Below are positions 36,970 to 44,901 of a DNA stretch of 64,000 bases, piece after piece. Where the stretch lies: positions 1 to 64,000 of IMG/VR virus record IMGVR_UViG_3300043446_001855; one strand, written 5' to 3'. Positions within the stretch are counted from its first letter, which is position 1. Every line of letters starts with the position of its first letter. A model generated the notes under the pieces. It had not been told where the DNA came from. It searched no databases and worked only from the letters and a program-made list of their open reading frames with translations. Origin of the DNA: a virus. The translations under genes and the position numbers were made by a program.

Positions 36970-37724
36970 TACTGCACCGCCAAAACTATGTAGTGAACTC
37001 TAAGATTTGCTGGAGCGTGTGAAACCTCTGATGGTGTTTGCGTGCTGCCCGTCAAAGTAACAACATGACTGTGGCCGGTTGTGTAGGCATAGTCTGTTCC
37101 GCCTAAAGAGTAATTAGAAATTAAATTGTGGGCATGTGTTCCGCTACCATAAGTGGTGTAACCGATATAATGAGAGTGCGTGTTGAACGCCGCTGCAGTA
37201 TTTCCTGTTGCTGCCGTTGTTGCGTTCGCATTAGTATTGTTATACGACGCAAGACCACCTAACTCATTGCCGGCATGAGTATGGTCTCCAGTATTATTGA
37301 GTCCACCTATATTAAAACCATGCTCATGATAATTTGTGTTAGTGGAATTGGTGTTGGTTGTTGAAACGGTGAAGTCGTGAGTGTGTGTGTTTGTACCGCC
37401 AGTCGTGGCGACGTATGCACTTCCGGGATTGTTTGTCGCTTTTGTTGGAGACATAAGAAACCTGTCTCTCATGTCTGGCAATCTAAAATGCGTAGAACCC
37501 GCTGCTCCCGATCCATTGGTATTTGCGCCATACGGAAACACCGTACCGGTTAAGGTGATTGAGTTGTACAGGGCCTGATACGAGGAGATCGAAACCTCTT
37601 GACCGTCGCACAACAGCCAGCCATCAGGTGGTGTCGATGAGTGCCACGCCATAACCACGCCGATAGGCATGTTTGCTACGCTTCGGCGTCTGTCGGCGTC
37701 AGTGTTGAATACCTTTTTTATCAC
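36969..37724 (-). CDS. Tail collar domain protein 1
   Basis: 251 residues. Collar motif STPPDGWLLCDGQEVSISSY and HFRLPDMRDRFLMSPT. The C-terminal half has many Asn, Thr and His residues (NTNSTNTNYHEHGFNIGGLN). It lies directly after the long fibre gene, sharing the same transcript. Percentage identity with its two paralogues is visibly modest outside the motif. Confidence 0.85.
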   Translation of the reverse strand: MIKKVFNTDADRRRSVANMPIGVVMAWHSSTPPDGWLLCDGQEVSISSYQALYNSITLTGTVFPYGANTNGSGAAGSTHFRLPDMRDRFLMSPTKATNNPGSAYVATTGGTNTHTHDFTVSTTNTNSTNTNYHEHGFNIGGLNNTGDHTHAGNELGGLASYNNTNANATTAATGNTAAAFNTHSHYIGYTTYGSGTHAHNLISNYSLGGTDYAYTTGHSHVVTLTGSTQTPSEVSHAPANLRVHYIVLAVQ

Positions 37725-37726
37725 AA

Positions 37727-39340
37727 CTATGAGGCAATGACATCACCGATGAGAACCCATTCATCTGTGTTAATCTTAAGTAGTGTGGCACTAGAGTATT
37801 GGGTTCTGATATACGATCCGTCTGTCGTTCTTAAAGTAACGCCCGTGTCGCCGACAACCTGCACTGTGGATCCGCCGACACGAAGGATCTGAATCTGACA
37901 GCCGACTGGAAAGGCCACCGACGAGTTCGCAGGTATTGTCGCAGTCATTGATGAACTGTTATTAAACTGGATCAATACATTATCTGCATCGGTCAACACA
38001 AAGGTGTAGTTCGAACCGACACTAATGGTGTTAAACGAGAGGTTCTTCACATCACTGTTAAGTTTTGCGTATGTGACCGCTCCGGAAACAATCTGTGTTG
38101 AGTTTACGACATTGCTTGCGAGTGTCGGATTCGGATATGTACCCGTTAGAGAGCCACCGGCAGAGCCCGTTGGGGTTCTTGAATCGGTGAGTCTTGAGTC
38201 ACTAGAACTCACAGCGTCAGTAATACCGTAGCCCGAGAGAGTCGTCGGATTAGTTCCTGCGGTGACACGACCATAGGTATCAACGGTAACCGACTTGTAG
38301 GTACCTGTTGAACCGATAACACCTGAGGCTAGATCTATCGTCGGATTGCCCGATATGCCGTCACCATTTGCAATTGTGATTCTGGCAGAACTGGCAGTTG
38401 CAATACTGGCCGTCGTGGCTGTGCCCGAACCGCTTCGAACAATAAGACCTGTCGTAGACAAACCTGCGACAGCGGTGAGATCCGAATCAAGCGGCTGACC
38501 GTCAACGATACCGAATCCCGATAGAGTTGTTGGGTTCGTGCCACCCGTGACACGGCCTTTTGCATCAACAGTTACTGACTTATAAGTGCCAGCAGAAACA
38601 CCTGTGACGTTCAGCGCTGGATTGGGATATGTTCCGGTTAAATCGTAAGTGGGATAGGAGCCACCAACCGAACCGCTAGGCGTTCTTGAGTCTGTGAGTC
38701 TTGAGTCTGTCGTGATGACGACAGCAGATCCACCACTTGTTATTGCGCCGCTTACCGCAAGCGTTCCGGTGATGACCGTATTAGCAACAACACCGAGAGC
38801 ACCGACACCGGTTCTCTCAATGTAGGAGTCAACTGCTGCGGAACCAGACCCCCAAGAGATTCTTCCGTCTGCTCGAACAGCAAGCCTATTAACTGTGTCA
38901 ACATCAAGTTTGGATTGGAAGGCAATATCCGTGACAGCGCCACCCGTCAGGGTTTTAAACGAGAAGGGATAGTTGCCCTCAAGCACAGCGGATGCGGCTG
39001 GTCTGTAAAGGTTTGTATCTCCGCCAATGCGAAGACCGTAAGTGTCGCCCTGCGAACTCAGAGATAGTTTCTGAGCCGTCTCAAGGGTTCCGCCGGAACC
39101 TCGTGTAAGGAACACGTCAGTTGAGCCGACAGCAGGGGCAAACCCTAACTTGCCGTCCTTGACTTGAAGGGCCGTGCCCGCAGACGATGCCGGGGTCAGG
39201 GTTAGAGTTGTGCCCGTCGTGCCAAGAAGCACGTTGGATATAGATACGATTTCATCCCAAGCGTCATCGACGTGCAGATCATCAATGAGACCGCCCGCTA
39301 CAATGGATGGCTTGGTTGCAGTGCTGGATGGGAAAGCCAT
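37727..39340 (-). CDS. Long tail fibre repeat protein
   Basis: 537 residues. Two near-copies of a repeat occur at about 251-278 and 346-373 (GTYKSVTVDAKGRVTGGTNP versus GTYKSVTVDTYGRVTAGTNP), a classic phage tail-fibre unit. Other repeats are SRLTDSRTP (about 213-221 and 382-390) and LTGTYPNP. The N-terminus (ATKPSIVAGGLIDDLHVDDA) likely attaches to the baseplate, and the C-terminal 130 residues form a distinct domain ending in WVLIGD. Its downstream neighbours are collar proteins, which may act as its tips. Confidence 0.9.
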   Translation of the reverse strand: MAFPSSTATKPSIVAGGLIDDLHVDDAWDEIVSISNVLLGTTGTTLTLTPASSAGTALQVKDGKLGFAPAVGSTDVFLTRGSGGTLETAQKLSLSSQGDTYGLRIGGDTNLYRPAASAVLEGNYPFSFKTLTGGAVTDIAFQSKLDVDTVNRLAVRADGRISWGSGSAAVDSYIERTGVGALGVVANTVITGTLAVSGAITSGGSAVVITTDSRLTDSRTPSGSVGGSYPTYDLTGTYPNPALNVTGVSAGTYKSVTVDAKGRVTGGTNPTTLSGFGIVDGQPLDSDLTAVAGLSTTGLIVRSGSGTATTASIATASSARITIANGDGISGNPTIDLASGVIGSTGTYKSVTVDTYGRVTAGTNPTTLSGYGITDAVSSSDSRLTDSRTPTGSAGGSLTGTYPNPTLASNVVNSTQIVSGAVTYAKLNSDVKNLSFNTISVGSNYTFVLTDADNVLIQFNNSSSMTATIPANSSVAFPVGCQIQILRVGGSTVQVVGDTGVTLRTTDGSYIRTQYSSATLLKINTDEWVLIGDVIAS

Positions 39341-39345
39341 GTGAC

Positions 39346-39708
39346 CTACCCGACTACTTCGACAACCGCCGTCGCTGTTACATTGGCAGTACTAGTCACA
39401 CGAATGAACTTCGGTATGAAGGGTGACAAGTCGATTGTCGCGCTTCCCGCCGAAGCAAAAGTGATTACGAATGGTCCGCTGCCATCTTTTTTATACAGGG
39501 TGTGAGCGTCAGCACTGTCAGGCAGTGTGTTAAACCCAACCGATCCATCAGAGGGTGCGCACTCAAAACCGATTGTTGTCGCACCGCTGACCTTGATGTG
39601 AACAGCGACATCCGTTTGTGCGCCAACCACGGTGTAACGAGACGCGCCGTTAACCCCGGTCGATTCCTCATCCCATATGGTTTCTACGCCACGATTAAGA
39701 ACAGCCAT
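39346..39708 (-). CDS. Small beta-rich structural protein
   Basis: 120 residues immediately before the long fibre gene (five-base gap). Strand-rich, with VAVHIKVSGATTIGFECAP, GPFVITFASAGSATIDLSPF and FIRVTSTANVTATAVVEV, the profile of a small jelly-roll or adapter protein. No recognised family. Context suggests a fibre attachment or decoration subunit. Confidence 0.6.
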   Translation of the reverse strand: MAVLNRGVETIWDEESTGVNGASRYTVVGAQTDVAVHIKVSGATTIGFECAPSDGSVGFNTLPDSADAHTLYKKDGSGPFVITFASAGSATIDLSPFIPKFIRVTSTANVTATAVVEVVG

Positions 39709-39754
39709 TTACCTTATCCTTCTAGGGTTCACTACTTACATGAAAGGAAAGACC

Positions 39755-39804
39755 AAAAACTACAGCCCCCGCATCCAAACCGTCCGGAGAGGGTGCGGGG
39801 GCTG
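39755..39804 (-). terminator. Rho-independent terminator
   Basis: Minus strand: CAGCCCCCGCACCC pairs with GGATGCGGGGGCTG (14 bp with one mismatch) around a 14-base loop, followed by TAGTTTTTGG. It lies after the micro gene at 39818 and separates it from the small structural gene at 39346. Confidence 0.75.
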
Positions 39805-39817
39805 AAGGCGAAACAAT

Positions 39818-39928
39818 TTATTTAAAGATGAACCAGAGTTTCTTCTTGAGGTTCATCGGTCGATGTAGACGCTTCAGATCTTTTTCTTTCGCCTCGTAGC
39901 GAATCTGCATATTGTGATGACTATGCAT
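39818..39928 (-). CDS. Micro protein of 36 residues, basic
   Basis: The ATG overlaps the stop of the upstream fibre-like gene (TGATG), so it is translationally coupled. Product: begins MHSHHNMQIRYEAKEKDLKR and ends KKKLWFIFK. An internal ATG at residue 7 is an alternative start. Highly basic, helical, with an aromatic end that could touch a membrane. A terminator follows at once. Short length keeps confidence moderate; coupling and the clean end before the terminator support it. Confidence 0.55.
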   Translation of the reverse strand: MHSHHNMQIRYEAKEKDLKRLHRPMNLKKKLWFIFK

Positions 39929-40362
39929 CAGTCTTCCGTAATGCTTAGAGCATAAGCGGAGAAACTTGCTGTGTCGCCAGTCGCAATAGGTTTTGCTGAG
40001 GTGAGGTCACCCCAGAAGAGGATGTTGCCAGCACTTGATGCATCGAGCAAGGCGAACTGATTAACAGTGCCCCATGATGCTGTTGCCGTTGTCCAAGTAA
40101 TGGCCGTACCGTTTTGCTTTAGACCTGTGGTCGAGCCTGATGCGTTCGGCCAGTTGGTCGTGTTGTTGGTGACAGACTGACGGGCATAAGCGGTGCCCGA
40201 TGTGCTTACCTCGGCTGTCGTTGAGCCCGTGGCGGCATCCGTAAGGGCACCGGCTGTTGTCCAAAGACCAACATAAACCGTAGCCGGAGCAGTGTAACCG
40301 GTATTGCCCAGAACATGATCAAGAACTTTCAAAGAAAGATAATTGGATTTTGACCCTGCCAT
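39928..40362 (-). CDS. Fibre-like structural protein A
   Basis: 144 residues. The composition is Thr/Ala/Ser-rich and strand-dominated, with ATVYVGLWTTAGALTDAA and AYARQSVTNNTTNWPNASG. It shares the layout YVGL-----AYARQ----W-- and the final strand pattern of the 157-residue protein encoded at 40535-41008 (YVGMGAKTGG..., GYSRQAIARDSGSTGWP). The pair is a small beta-sandwich family commonly found among tail-fibre genes of phages. Role probably as a surface or receptor-contact subunit. Confidence 0.75.
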   Translation of the reverse strand: MAGSKSNYLSLKVLDHVLGNTGYTAPATVYVGLWTTAGALTDAATGSTTAEVSTSGTAYARQSVTNNTTNWPNASGSTTGLKQNGTAITWTTATASWGTVNQFALLDASSAGNILFWGDLTSAKPIATGDTASFSAYALSITED

Positions 40363-40535
40363 TACTTAAACTCCCATTGATTTGTTTCTTCGTTCCAGAA
40401 AATTTCTGGCTGCTTGTCTATCTGTTCAACAGACATCGACGCATGAGTTTCTAAATCCTCAGGCATCGATACAAATTTCGTGCCCGTCCAACAGATTGGA
40501 CCAACAGTCTTTTGTTCGGACTTTTTCTTAACCAT
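40362..40535 (-). CDS. Small protein of 57 residues between fibre paralogues
   Basis: Too short for many gene finders, but it is tied to both neighbours: TAATG overlaps at its start (40535) and at its stop (40362). The product starts MVKKKSEQKTVGPICW and ends FWNEETNQWEFK. It has the form of a short WxxxE/W-rich domain, where ICWTGTKFVSMPED resembles the 'W-N-G---FV' units of phage fibre chaperones. A chaperone or tip for the fibre pair is a guess. Confidence 0.7.
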   Translation of the reverse strand: MVKKKSEQKTVGPICWTGTKFVSMPEDLETHASMSVEQIDKQPEIFWNEETNQWEFK

Positions 40536-41008
40536 TACGTCTGACGATAAGTGATTGTGATTCTCTCGGTATCGCCATTCGAGAAGTTGCGAGTGGCGGC
40601 AAGGTCTGCGCCGAAGAGGCAGTTGTCAGCGGCAGTCACACCAGTAAGAGCGACGAACCAAAGGGTCGCGCCATTAAGGTTTGGTGTGCCGGTGAATGTG
40701 AACGTAACCTGCGGTGCGGTAGACTGATGCGAACCGGCCGATAGAGATGAGGCCGGCCAACCAGTAGAGCCAGAATCACGCGCAATGGCTTGACGAGAGT
40801 AACCGGCTGCTGTGGTCTGACCGATCTCGGCAAGCGATGTGCTTGTTGACGTGCCGTTACCGACGGTCTTGTCGGAGCCAACGCCGCCTGTCTTCGCGCC
40901 CATACCAACGTAAACGCTTGAACTCGGCACGTTGTTACCACTTGTGAAGCCACCCAGCCATGTGTTGATGAGGCTGGACTCTCCTCTGTTCCAAAGAATG
41001 TAAGCCAT
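40535..41008 (-). CDS. Fibre-like structural protein B
   Basis: 157 residues, paralogous to the protein at 39928-40362 by shared YVGM/YVGL, RQA-, W-P-SS- and the terminal strands. It contains NLNGATLWFVALTGVTAADN, and the C-terminus TERITITYRQT matches its relative. Coupled by overlap to the 57-residue gene that follows. The two paralogues may form a hetero-oligomer. Confidence 0.75.
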   Translation of the reverse strand: MAYILWNRGESSLINTWLGGFTSGNNVPSSSVYVGMGAKTGGVGSDKTVGNGTSTSTSLAEIGQTTAAGYSRQAIARDSGSTGWPASSLSAGSHQSTAPQVTFTFTGTPNLNGATLWFVALTGVTAADNCLFGADLAATRNFSNGDTERITITYRQT

Positions 41009-41048
41009 AGTTTGTGTTTTCTCCTAATGGTCTTTCAGGTATTATTTT

Positions 41049-41570
41049 TCAGTTAGTAGAAGATTTAATGTGCAAATCGAAAGTCGATGGCTTTAAGTTC
41101 TTTGGGTTGAGAACCTCACAGAGGCCACCTTGCTTGGTTCCATCGGTAAAGATTACCCACCATTTAAGTGGACGCAACCCCATAGAAATCTCTGTGCGAT
41201 CCCAGTAGACCGTCTCCGCTAGTTGCGTTGGCCCCGGACCTAGATGTCCAGCACAGAATCCGGGGATCGGACCGTTGTAGTCTTTAGTGCTGACGACGTG
41301 CTGATTGATACCAATCTTCTCGCCGCGCATATCAAACTGCACCTCACGAACCCAGACTATCGGCTTCGCCTTACAGTCCAGACACCAGCACTCTTCCTGT
41401 CTGTCCTCTGATCTTAGAGACAGAAACTCATCGACCTTCTGCTGTGCAATCTTCCTTGATAGCGAGTGATCTTCCTTGTTCGCACCTATCTCAATGTCGG
41501 TATAGGTGAACGAGCCATCGCTCTCGTGCTTCTCGTGAGGGAACTCCTCATCTGGTTCTCTATCGAGCAT
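41049..41570 (-). CDS. Unknown 173-residue protein
   Basis: Contains QEECWCLDCKAKPIVWVREV, a CxxC-type knuckle (CWCLDC) near residue 65, then aromatic-rich strands (LRPLKWWVIFTDGTKQGGLC). No catalytic motif. The start is preceded by TGATATAAT seven bases before the ATG, so a leaderless transcript may start there. It stands at the boundary between the early/accessory genes and the fibre genes. Confidence 0.6.
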   Translation of the reverse strand: MLDREPDEEFPHEKHESDGSFTYTDIEIGANKEDHSLSRKIAQQKVDEFLSLRSEDRQEECWCLDCKAKPIVWVREVQFDMRGEKIGINQHVVSTKDYNGPIPGFCAGHLGPGPTQLAETVYWDRTEISMGLRPLKWWVIFTDGTKQGGLCEVLNPKNLKPSTFDLHIKSSTN

Positions 41571-41573
41571 GGC

Positions 41574-42668
41574 CTAGATTATATCAAACTCATTTAAGAT
41601 GATGATAAGTTCGCTGTCCGGGTCAACTTCTTCCCAACCAGAGTCTTTTTTCACGACTTTGTCAACGAGTTTACGCATATGCTCTACTTCTTCCTCACCC
41701 TCGGCCTGCTTAGGCTTGCCCTGCATGTCACCAAGGCGGAGGGTCAGCATGTCGTACACACGCTCAGGGCTCCCCATGAGCGCTAGGAAGTCACGGGCTC
41801 CCTTCTTGTCATCAAAGTGCTCAAACATATGCGTCGTAATCATCAAACAGATCTCGGCAATGCTTTCATCGGAGAGACCGAAGCGGTCAAGGATGTCAAC
41901 AGCCATCTCGCAACTGACCTTCTCATGATCGGCACCCTGTCCCTCGGGTCCTTTGCGGAAGCGAGTGATGCCGTTCTCGTCTACCCATACCGCCTTGGTC
42001 TTCCCCATGTCATGGATCAGAGCAGTCCAACGAAGGTCGGGATTGTTACTGTGCTTCGCAACATAATCAAGAGTCATCAGCAGGTGCGTGAACAACTCTG
42101 AGGATGTCTTCTTGTATCGCTGCCAGAAGCCAACTGTGTCCGCAAGTTCCGGGAAGATGTAACGCAGGATCTTAAGTTGAGAGGCGAGACGAAATGCAGC
42201 GGCAGGATTCTCTGACTCCATCACTGCCTGCATTGCTTTGCCAATCTCTTTGTCGCTGCACCCAACGAGGTTCTTACCGAACTTGGTGACATCATGCATG
42301 TCATCCTCGTCAGGGATATGTTCGTTCATCGCACGGGCAACAAGCAGGCTGAGAATGTTCGCCGGGTCTGAGAAGGGACTGTCGATGGCGGCAGTCCTCG
42401 GCTTCCTCATATGATCAGAGACGACATCGTATACCGTGTTTCGATTGCCTTGGCACTCTTGGAATCGAATGCGGTTCATGTGGTTGATGTTTCCTCGGGC
42501 AAGCAGACAAGAGTCGCTCGGTGGTGCCGCAAGATTTGCAGCCCAGCAATTGATCTCCCGCTTCAACTCGGGAGCGATCTCCTGCAAAAGCAGGAAGTGA
42601 TGTTTGTCCCCGATGTTTACACGAGGCTCCCCATTAAACGGAATTACTGCAACCCAGTTCTCAGCCAT
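41574..42668 (-). CDS. HD-domain protein resembling CCA-adding enzyme C-terminal half
   Basis: 364 residues. HD-type metal ligands are visible: H195 (FTHLLMTL), H219-D220 (LIHDMGK), H248 (ADHEKVS), and a later Asp in TLRLGDMQGK. The segment ENPAAAFRLASQLKILRYIF plus HD layout is much like the C-terminal HD part of tRNA nucleotidyltransferases and poly(A) polymerases. The N-terminal nucleotidyltransferase domain is absent. The likely activity is phosphohydrolase on RNA or nucleotide phosphates; substrate unknown. Confidence 0.8.
   Translation of the reverse strand: MAENWVAVIPFNGEPRVNIGDKHHFLLLQEIAPELKREINCWAANLAAPPSDSCLLARGNINHMNRIRFQECQGNRNTVYDVVSDHMRKPRTAAIDSPFSDPANILSLLVARAMNEHIPDEDDMHDVTKFGKNLVGCSDKEIGKAMQAVMESENPAAAFRLASQLKILRYIFPELADTVGFWQRYKKTSSELFTHLLMTLDYVAKHSNNPDLRWTALIHDMGKTKAVWVDENGITRFRKGPEGQGADHEKVSCEMAVDILDRFGLSDESIAEICLMITTHMFEHFDDKKGARDFLALMGSPERVYDMLTLRLGDMQGKPKQAEGEEEVEHMRKLVDKVVKKDSGWEEVDPDSELIIILNEFDII
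41578..41586 (-). promoter_or_regulatory. Extended -10 element TGATATAAT overlapping HD gene end
   Basis: This copy lies seven bases before the ATG at 41570 and also encodes the last residues of the HD-domain protein (F-D-I-I-stop). It could be coincidence of coding. The fixed spacing to the next start, like the copy at 21242, makes a leaderless promoter reasonable. Confidence 0.4.
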
Positions 42669-42693
42669 TCATCATTTAAGGTAGCGGTCGGAA

Positions 42694-42725
42694 TAAAAAG
42701 AGAGCCGCCCCGGAGGGCGGCTCTC
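42694..42725 (-). terminator. Rho-independent terminator
   Basis: Perfect 11-bp stem (GAGAGCCGCCC / GGGCGGCTCTC) with a four-base loop, followed by TTTTTATT on the minus strand. It ends the transcript carrying the secreted protein gene at 42784. Confidence 0.9.
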
Positions 42726-42783
42726 AGAGGAGAGAGGGCGGGGCTGCGACGTGGCAGAAGCCCCTAGTTGTGATGGTGGGGAA

Positions 42784-43647
42784 TTATCTTTTTCGGACGT
42801 GCTTCTTGACCAACCCCTTGCCCTTCTTCTTCTTGGGCTTGGTGATGACCTTAGAGATCTTAGCAGATGCCGTAGAACTTGCAACTGCTGGAGCGAACGA
42901 AGTGGTGGTAGTCGGAACCGGTGACAAGGAAGACAGCACCATGAGAGGCGCACTTCGACCCGGAATATAGACAGCAGCACAGTCCGCACTGAGGTTACTC
43001 AGATAGGGGTGAGAGAAAACAAATGTCCAACTCAAGTCGCTGTTGTTGACATCAACGCTCTGAGTAAGAGAGCCGTCGATACCATCGACATTGAGGTTGG
43101 CGACTCTCGTATTACGATCAGGATCAAGGATTGTATCCGTCGTAGGAGTGGGAACAGTTGAGTAGTGTCCCGGAATGATCCGGATCCAGCGGTAGCCGCT
43201 GGCATCAATCCCATCGTAGCGCCAACCCACGCCGCTCGGCGATGCGCCGACAGCAGTGTGGATTAGTTCAACCGAATCTGGAATCCAGACTCTGGAATCG
43301 ACATCACGAAGGACGGTTGTATAGAGATTACGATGCGTTATCCCGACCGTCATTGAAGTAACGCAGGACGAACCAACAGTCCTGCCAATGTTGACAGTGA
43401 ACGCACCCGTGCTCGGGGCCTCAAAGAAATCAAGGCGCACCGAAAATGTCTTGCGTCTGTTATCGAACTGCACAAGCAGGGTGTCTACATCATTGGGATT
43501 GAATCCCGGAGTGAAGGACGGGGCAGTCGTCCGTTCAAACTGTCCGTTAATTACCCAATCACCATCGTAGGCAGAGGCGGGTGCCGACATGACACCCGCC
43601 ACAGCCACGACAGCGGTAGCAGACGCGATGAGTCTGCGAAGATTCAC
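42784..43647 (-). CDS. Secreted protein with basic C-terminal tail
   Basis: 287 residues from a GTG that overlaps the previous stop (TAGTG). A Sec signal is clear: MNLRRLIASATAVVAVAGVM then SAPASA-Y, with a signal peptidase I site near residue 26. The mature part (about 230 residues) is beta-rich with cysteines at SSCVTS and ADCAAV. The C-terminus is a stalk of Thr/Ser/Ala then KPKKKKGKGLVKKHVRKR, strongly basic. It could bind teichoic or nucleic acids at the surface, or be a host-envelope effector. No family recognised. Confidence 0.7.
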   Translation of the reverse strand: MNLRRLIASATAVVAVAGVMSAPASAYDGDWVINGQFERTTAPSFTPGFNPNDVDTLLVQFDNRRKTFSVRLDFFEAPSTGAFTVNIGRTVGSSCVTSMTVGITHRNLYTTVLRDVDSRVWIPDSVELIHTAVGASPSGVGWRYDGIDASGYRWIRIIPGHYSTVPTPTTDTILDPDRNTRVANLNVDGIDGSLTQSVDVNNSDLSWTFVFSHPYLSNLSADCAAVYIPGRSAPLMVLSSLSPVPTTTTSFAPAVASSTASAKISKVITKPKKKKGKGLVKKHVRKR

Positions 43648-43979
43648 TAGGAACCAATCTCCTTCTGGAGTTCCAGCAGGCGCTGAATCTTGCCGGAGGC
43701 ATCAGCCGACGAGCGGGTGGGCTCGAAGCCGCAGGCTCTCTGATAAGCACCGAAGGACTTGAAGTGCTTGATGATAGTCGCCGACGAGGGCCAGCAGGCA
43801 TCCTCGTTGAAGCGCTGGATCAGAATGTCCTTGTCGTTGCGCTTCGACTTACGCGCACCGTTCGGATAGAAGTGCGCCTGTGTCGGCACCTCTCCATACT
43901 TCTTATGATAGAGGCGACCAGCCTCAATAAGAAGATCCTGCGTCCATTCCGACGAGATCGTGGTCGTCTTGGTAGCCAT
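43647..43979 (-). CDS. Homing-endonuclease-associated-repeat-like DNA-binding protein
   Basis: 110 residues with the pattern W-----LI---------G-VPT-AHFYPNGA, CWPSSATIIKHFKSFGAYQRAC, which resembles the HNE repeat (homing endonuclease associated) found with phage nucleases. No nuclease motif is present, so it is a probable DNA-binding module only. It shares the operon with the histone-like protein downstream of the promoter at 44385. RBS AAAGGAGG is strong. Confidence 0.55.
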   Translation of the reverse strand: MATKTTTISSEWTQDLLIEAGRLYHKKYGEVPTQAHFYPNGARKSKRNDKDILIQRFNEDACWPSSATIIKHFKSFGAYQRACGFEPTRSSADASGKIQRLLELQKEIGS

Positions 43980-43989
43980 AGGTCCTCCT

Positions 43990-44343
43990 TTAGACCGTCA
44001 GAGCCTTGCGGAGATTGGTGACAATCTCCTCGTTCTTCTTGTTCTGCTGCTCAAGCAGATCAATCGTCTGAAGAGCCGACTGAAGAGAAGCGCGAATGAC
44101 ATTGAGGTCAAGGCTGCTCTTCGGCTTCGTGGTCGTCTTCTTCGTGGTCGTCTTCTTGGGAGGCGCAGCGACGGCACCCTTCGCCCTACGAAGCATCTTG
44201 TAGTAGCCGACCTGAACAGTGCTAGCCGACTTCTTGTGAGCCTTGGCAACCTGATCGATAGCGGCACGAGTCGTCGTGCCCGGGTTGTCCTCAAGGTACT
44301 TCTTGACAGCGAGGTAGTCTCGCTCCTGCTTTCCGGTCTTCAT
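43990..44343 (-). CDS. Histone-H1-like/nucleoid protein with coiled-coil end
   Basis: 117 residues starting at MKTGKQERDYLAVKKY, chosen because GGAG lies seven bases upstream; a start 23 codons earlier has none. The first 55 residues look like a winged-helix or small HTH domain (YLEDNPGTTTRAAIDQVAKA). It is followed by a basic linker (PPKKTTTKKTTTKPK) and a C-terminal coiled coil (LQTIDLLEQQNKKNEEIVTN). It has the domain order of small nucleoid proteins. Driven by the TTGACA promoter at 44385. Confidence 0.6.
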   Translation of the reverse strand: MKTGKQERDYLAVKKYLEDNPGTTTRAAIDQVAKAHKKSASTVQVGYYKMLRRAKGAVAAPPKKTTTKKTTTKPKSSLDLNVIRASLQSALQTIDLLEQQNKKNEEIVTNLRKALTV

Positions 44344-44384
44344 GGAGTTCTCCTTTCGCATGAAGTTAGATGACACTGAGAACC

Positions 44385-44412
44385 ATAACACAGGTCCATC
44401 ACGATATGTCAA
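44385..44412 (-). promoter_or_regulatory. Sigma-70-like promoter TTGACA-16-TGTTAT
   Basis: Minus strand -35 TTGACA at 44407-44412 and -10 TGTTAT at 44385-44390, with a 16-base spacer. It lies 42 bases before the ATG at 44343. It overlaps the end of the upstream HTH gene. The -35 is perfect; the -10 matches four of six. Confidence 0.6.
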
Positions 44413-44804
44413 GCGGCAAGTGTTCCGCGCCTATGCTGACGATAATGCCGGTTGCAGAAACTTCCGGCATGCATAGATTCTTCGCAGCCATCGATAGAGC
44501 AGACTCTCTTCGGAACGATGAGGACAGGACAGTCCTCACTACTGAGTGAAAAGAATTCATCGTTATCGTACTCCGGGTAGAAGTCGATAAGGCTTCGTCC
44601 ACCCTCGTTCGTGATCATCGTGTCGATGTTCTTGAAGGACATGCTTTTCGAGCGACCGGAAAGAACCTCTCTGATTCTACGATCAGAGACACCACATCTG
44701 GAGGCGAATACCTCAATCGTTTCCTGCGCCGTCTTCTCCCTCAGCCAAGGGATAAGAGGGGCGACGGGAAGATACGGTGGAATCTTCTTTCCTGTACTCA
44801 ACAT
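44409..44804 (-). CDS. HTH and C-terminal zinc-knuckle regulator
   Basis: 131 residues. Residues about 28-70 form a helix-turn-helix: ETIEVFASRCGVSDRRIREV then SKSMSFKNIDTMI, reminiscent of the HTH of phage regulators. The C-terminus (CSIDGCEESMHAGSFCNRHY) carries a C-x4-C...C-x2-H knuckle that binds zinc. The pairing of HTH and knuckle occurs in many actinophage proteins. It sits just after tRNA-Arg with RBS AAGGAGGA. Likely a transcription regulator. Confidence 0.65.
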   Translation of the reverse strand: MLSTGKKIPPYLPVAPLIPWLREKTAQETIEVFASRCGVSDRRIREVLSGRSKSMSFKNIDTMITNEGGRSLIDFYPEYDNDEFFSLSSEDCPVLIVPKRVCSIDGCEESMHAGSFCNRHYRQHRRGTLAA

Positions 44805-44822
44805 TCCTCCTTGGAAAATTAG

Positions 44823-44896
44823 TCCGCGAGGCAGGATTCGAACCTGCGACCTAGGGATTAGAAGTCCCTCGCTCTATCCACTGAGCCACTCGCGGA
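44823..44896 (-). tRNA. tRNA-Arg (anticodon TCT)
   Basis: Full cloverleaf on the minus strand. Acceptor TCCGCGA / TCGCGGA, T-loop TTCGAAT with CAGG/CCTG-type stem, anticodon stem AGGGA/TCCCT around the loop CTTCTAA (anticodon TCT, reading AGA). 74 bases without encoded CCA. Useful for AGA codons in a host where that codon may be rare. Confidence 0.95.
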
Positions 44897-44901
44897 GGTA
44901 T

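Noticed and set aside
43647-43979. Homing endonuclease call
   Set aside because: Only an HNE-like DNA-binding repeat is visible; no HNH, GIY-YIG or LAGLIDADG residues.
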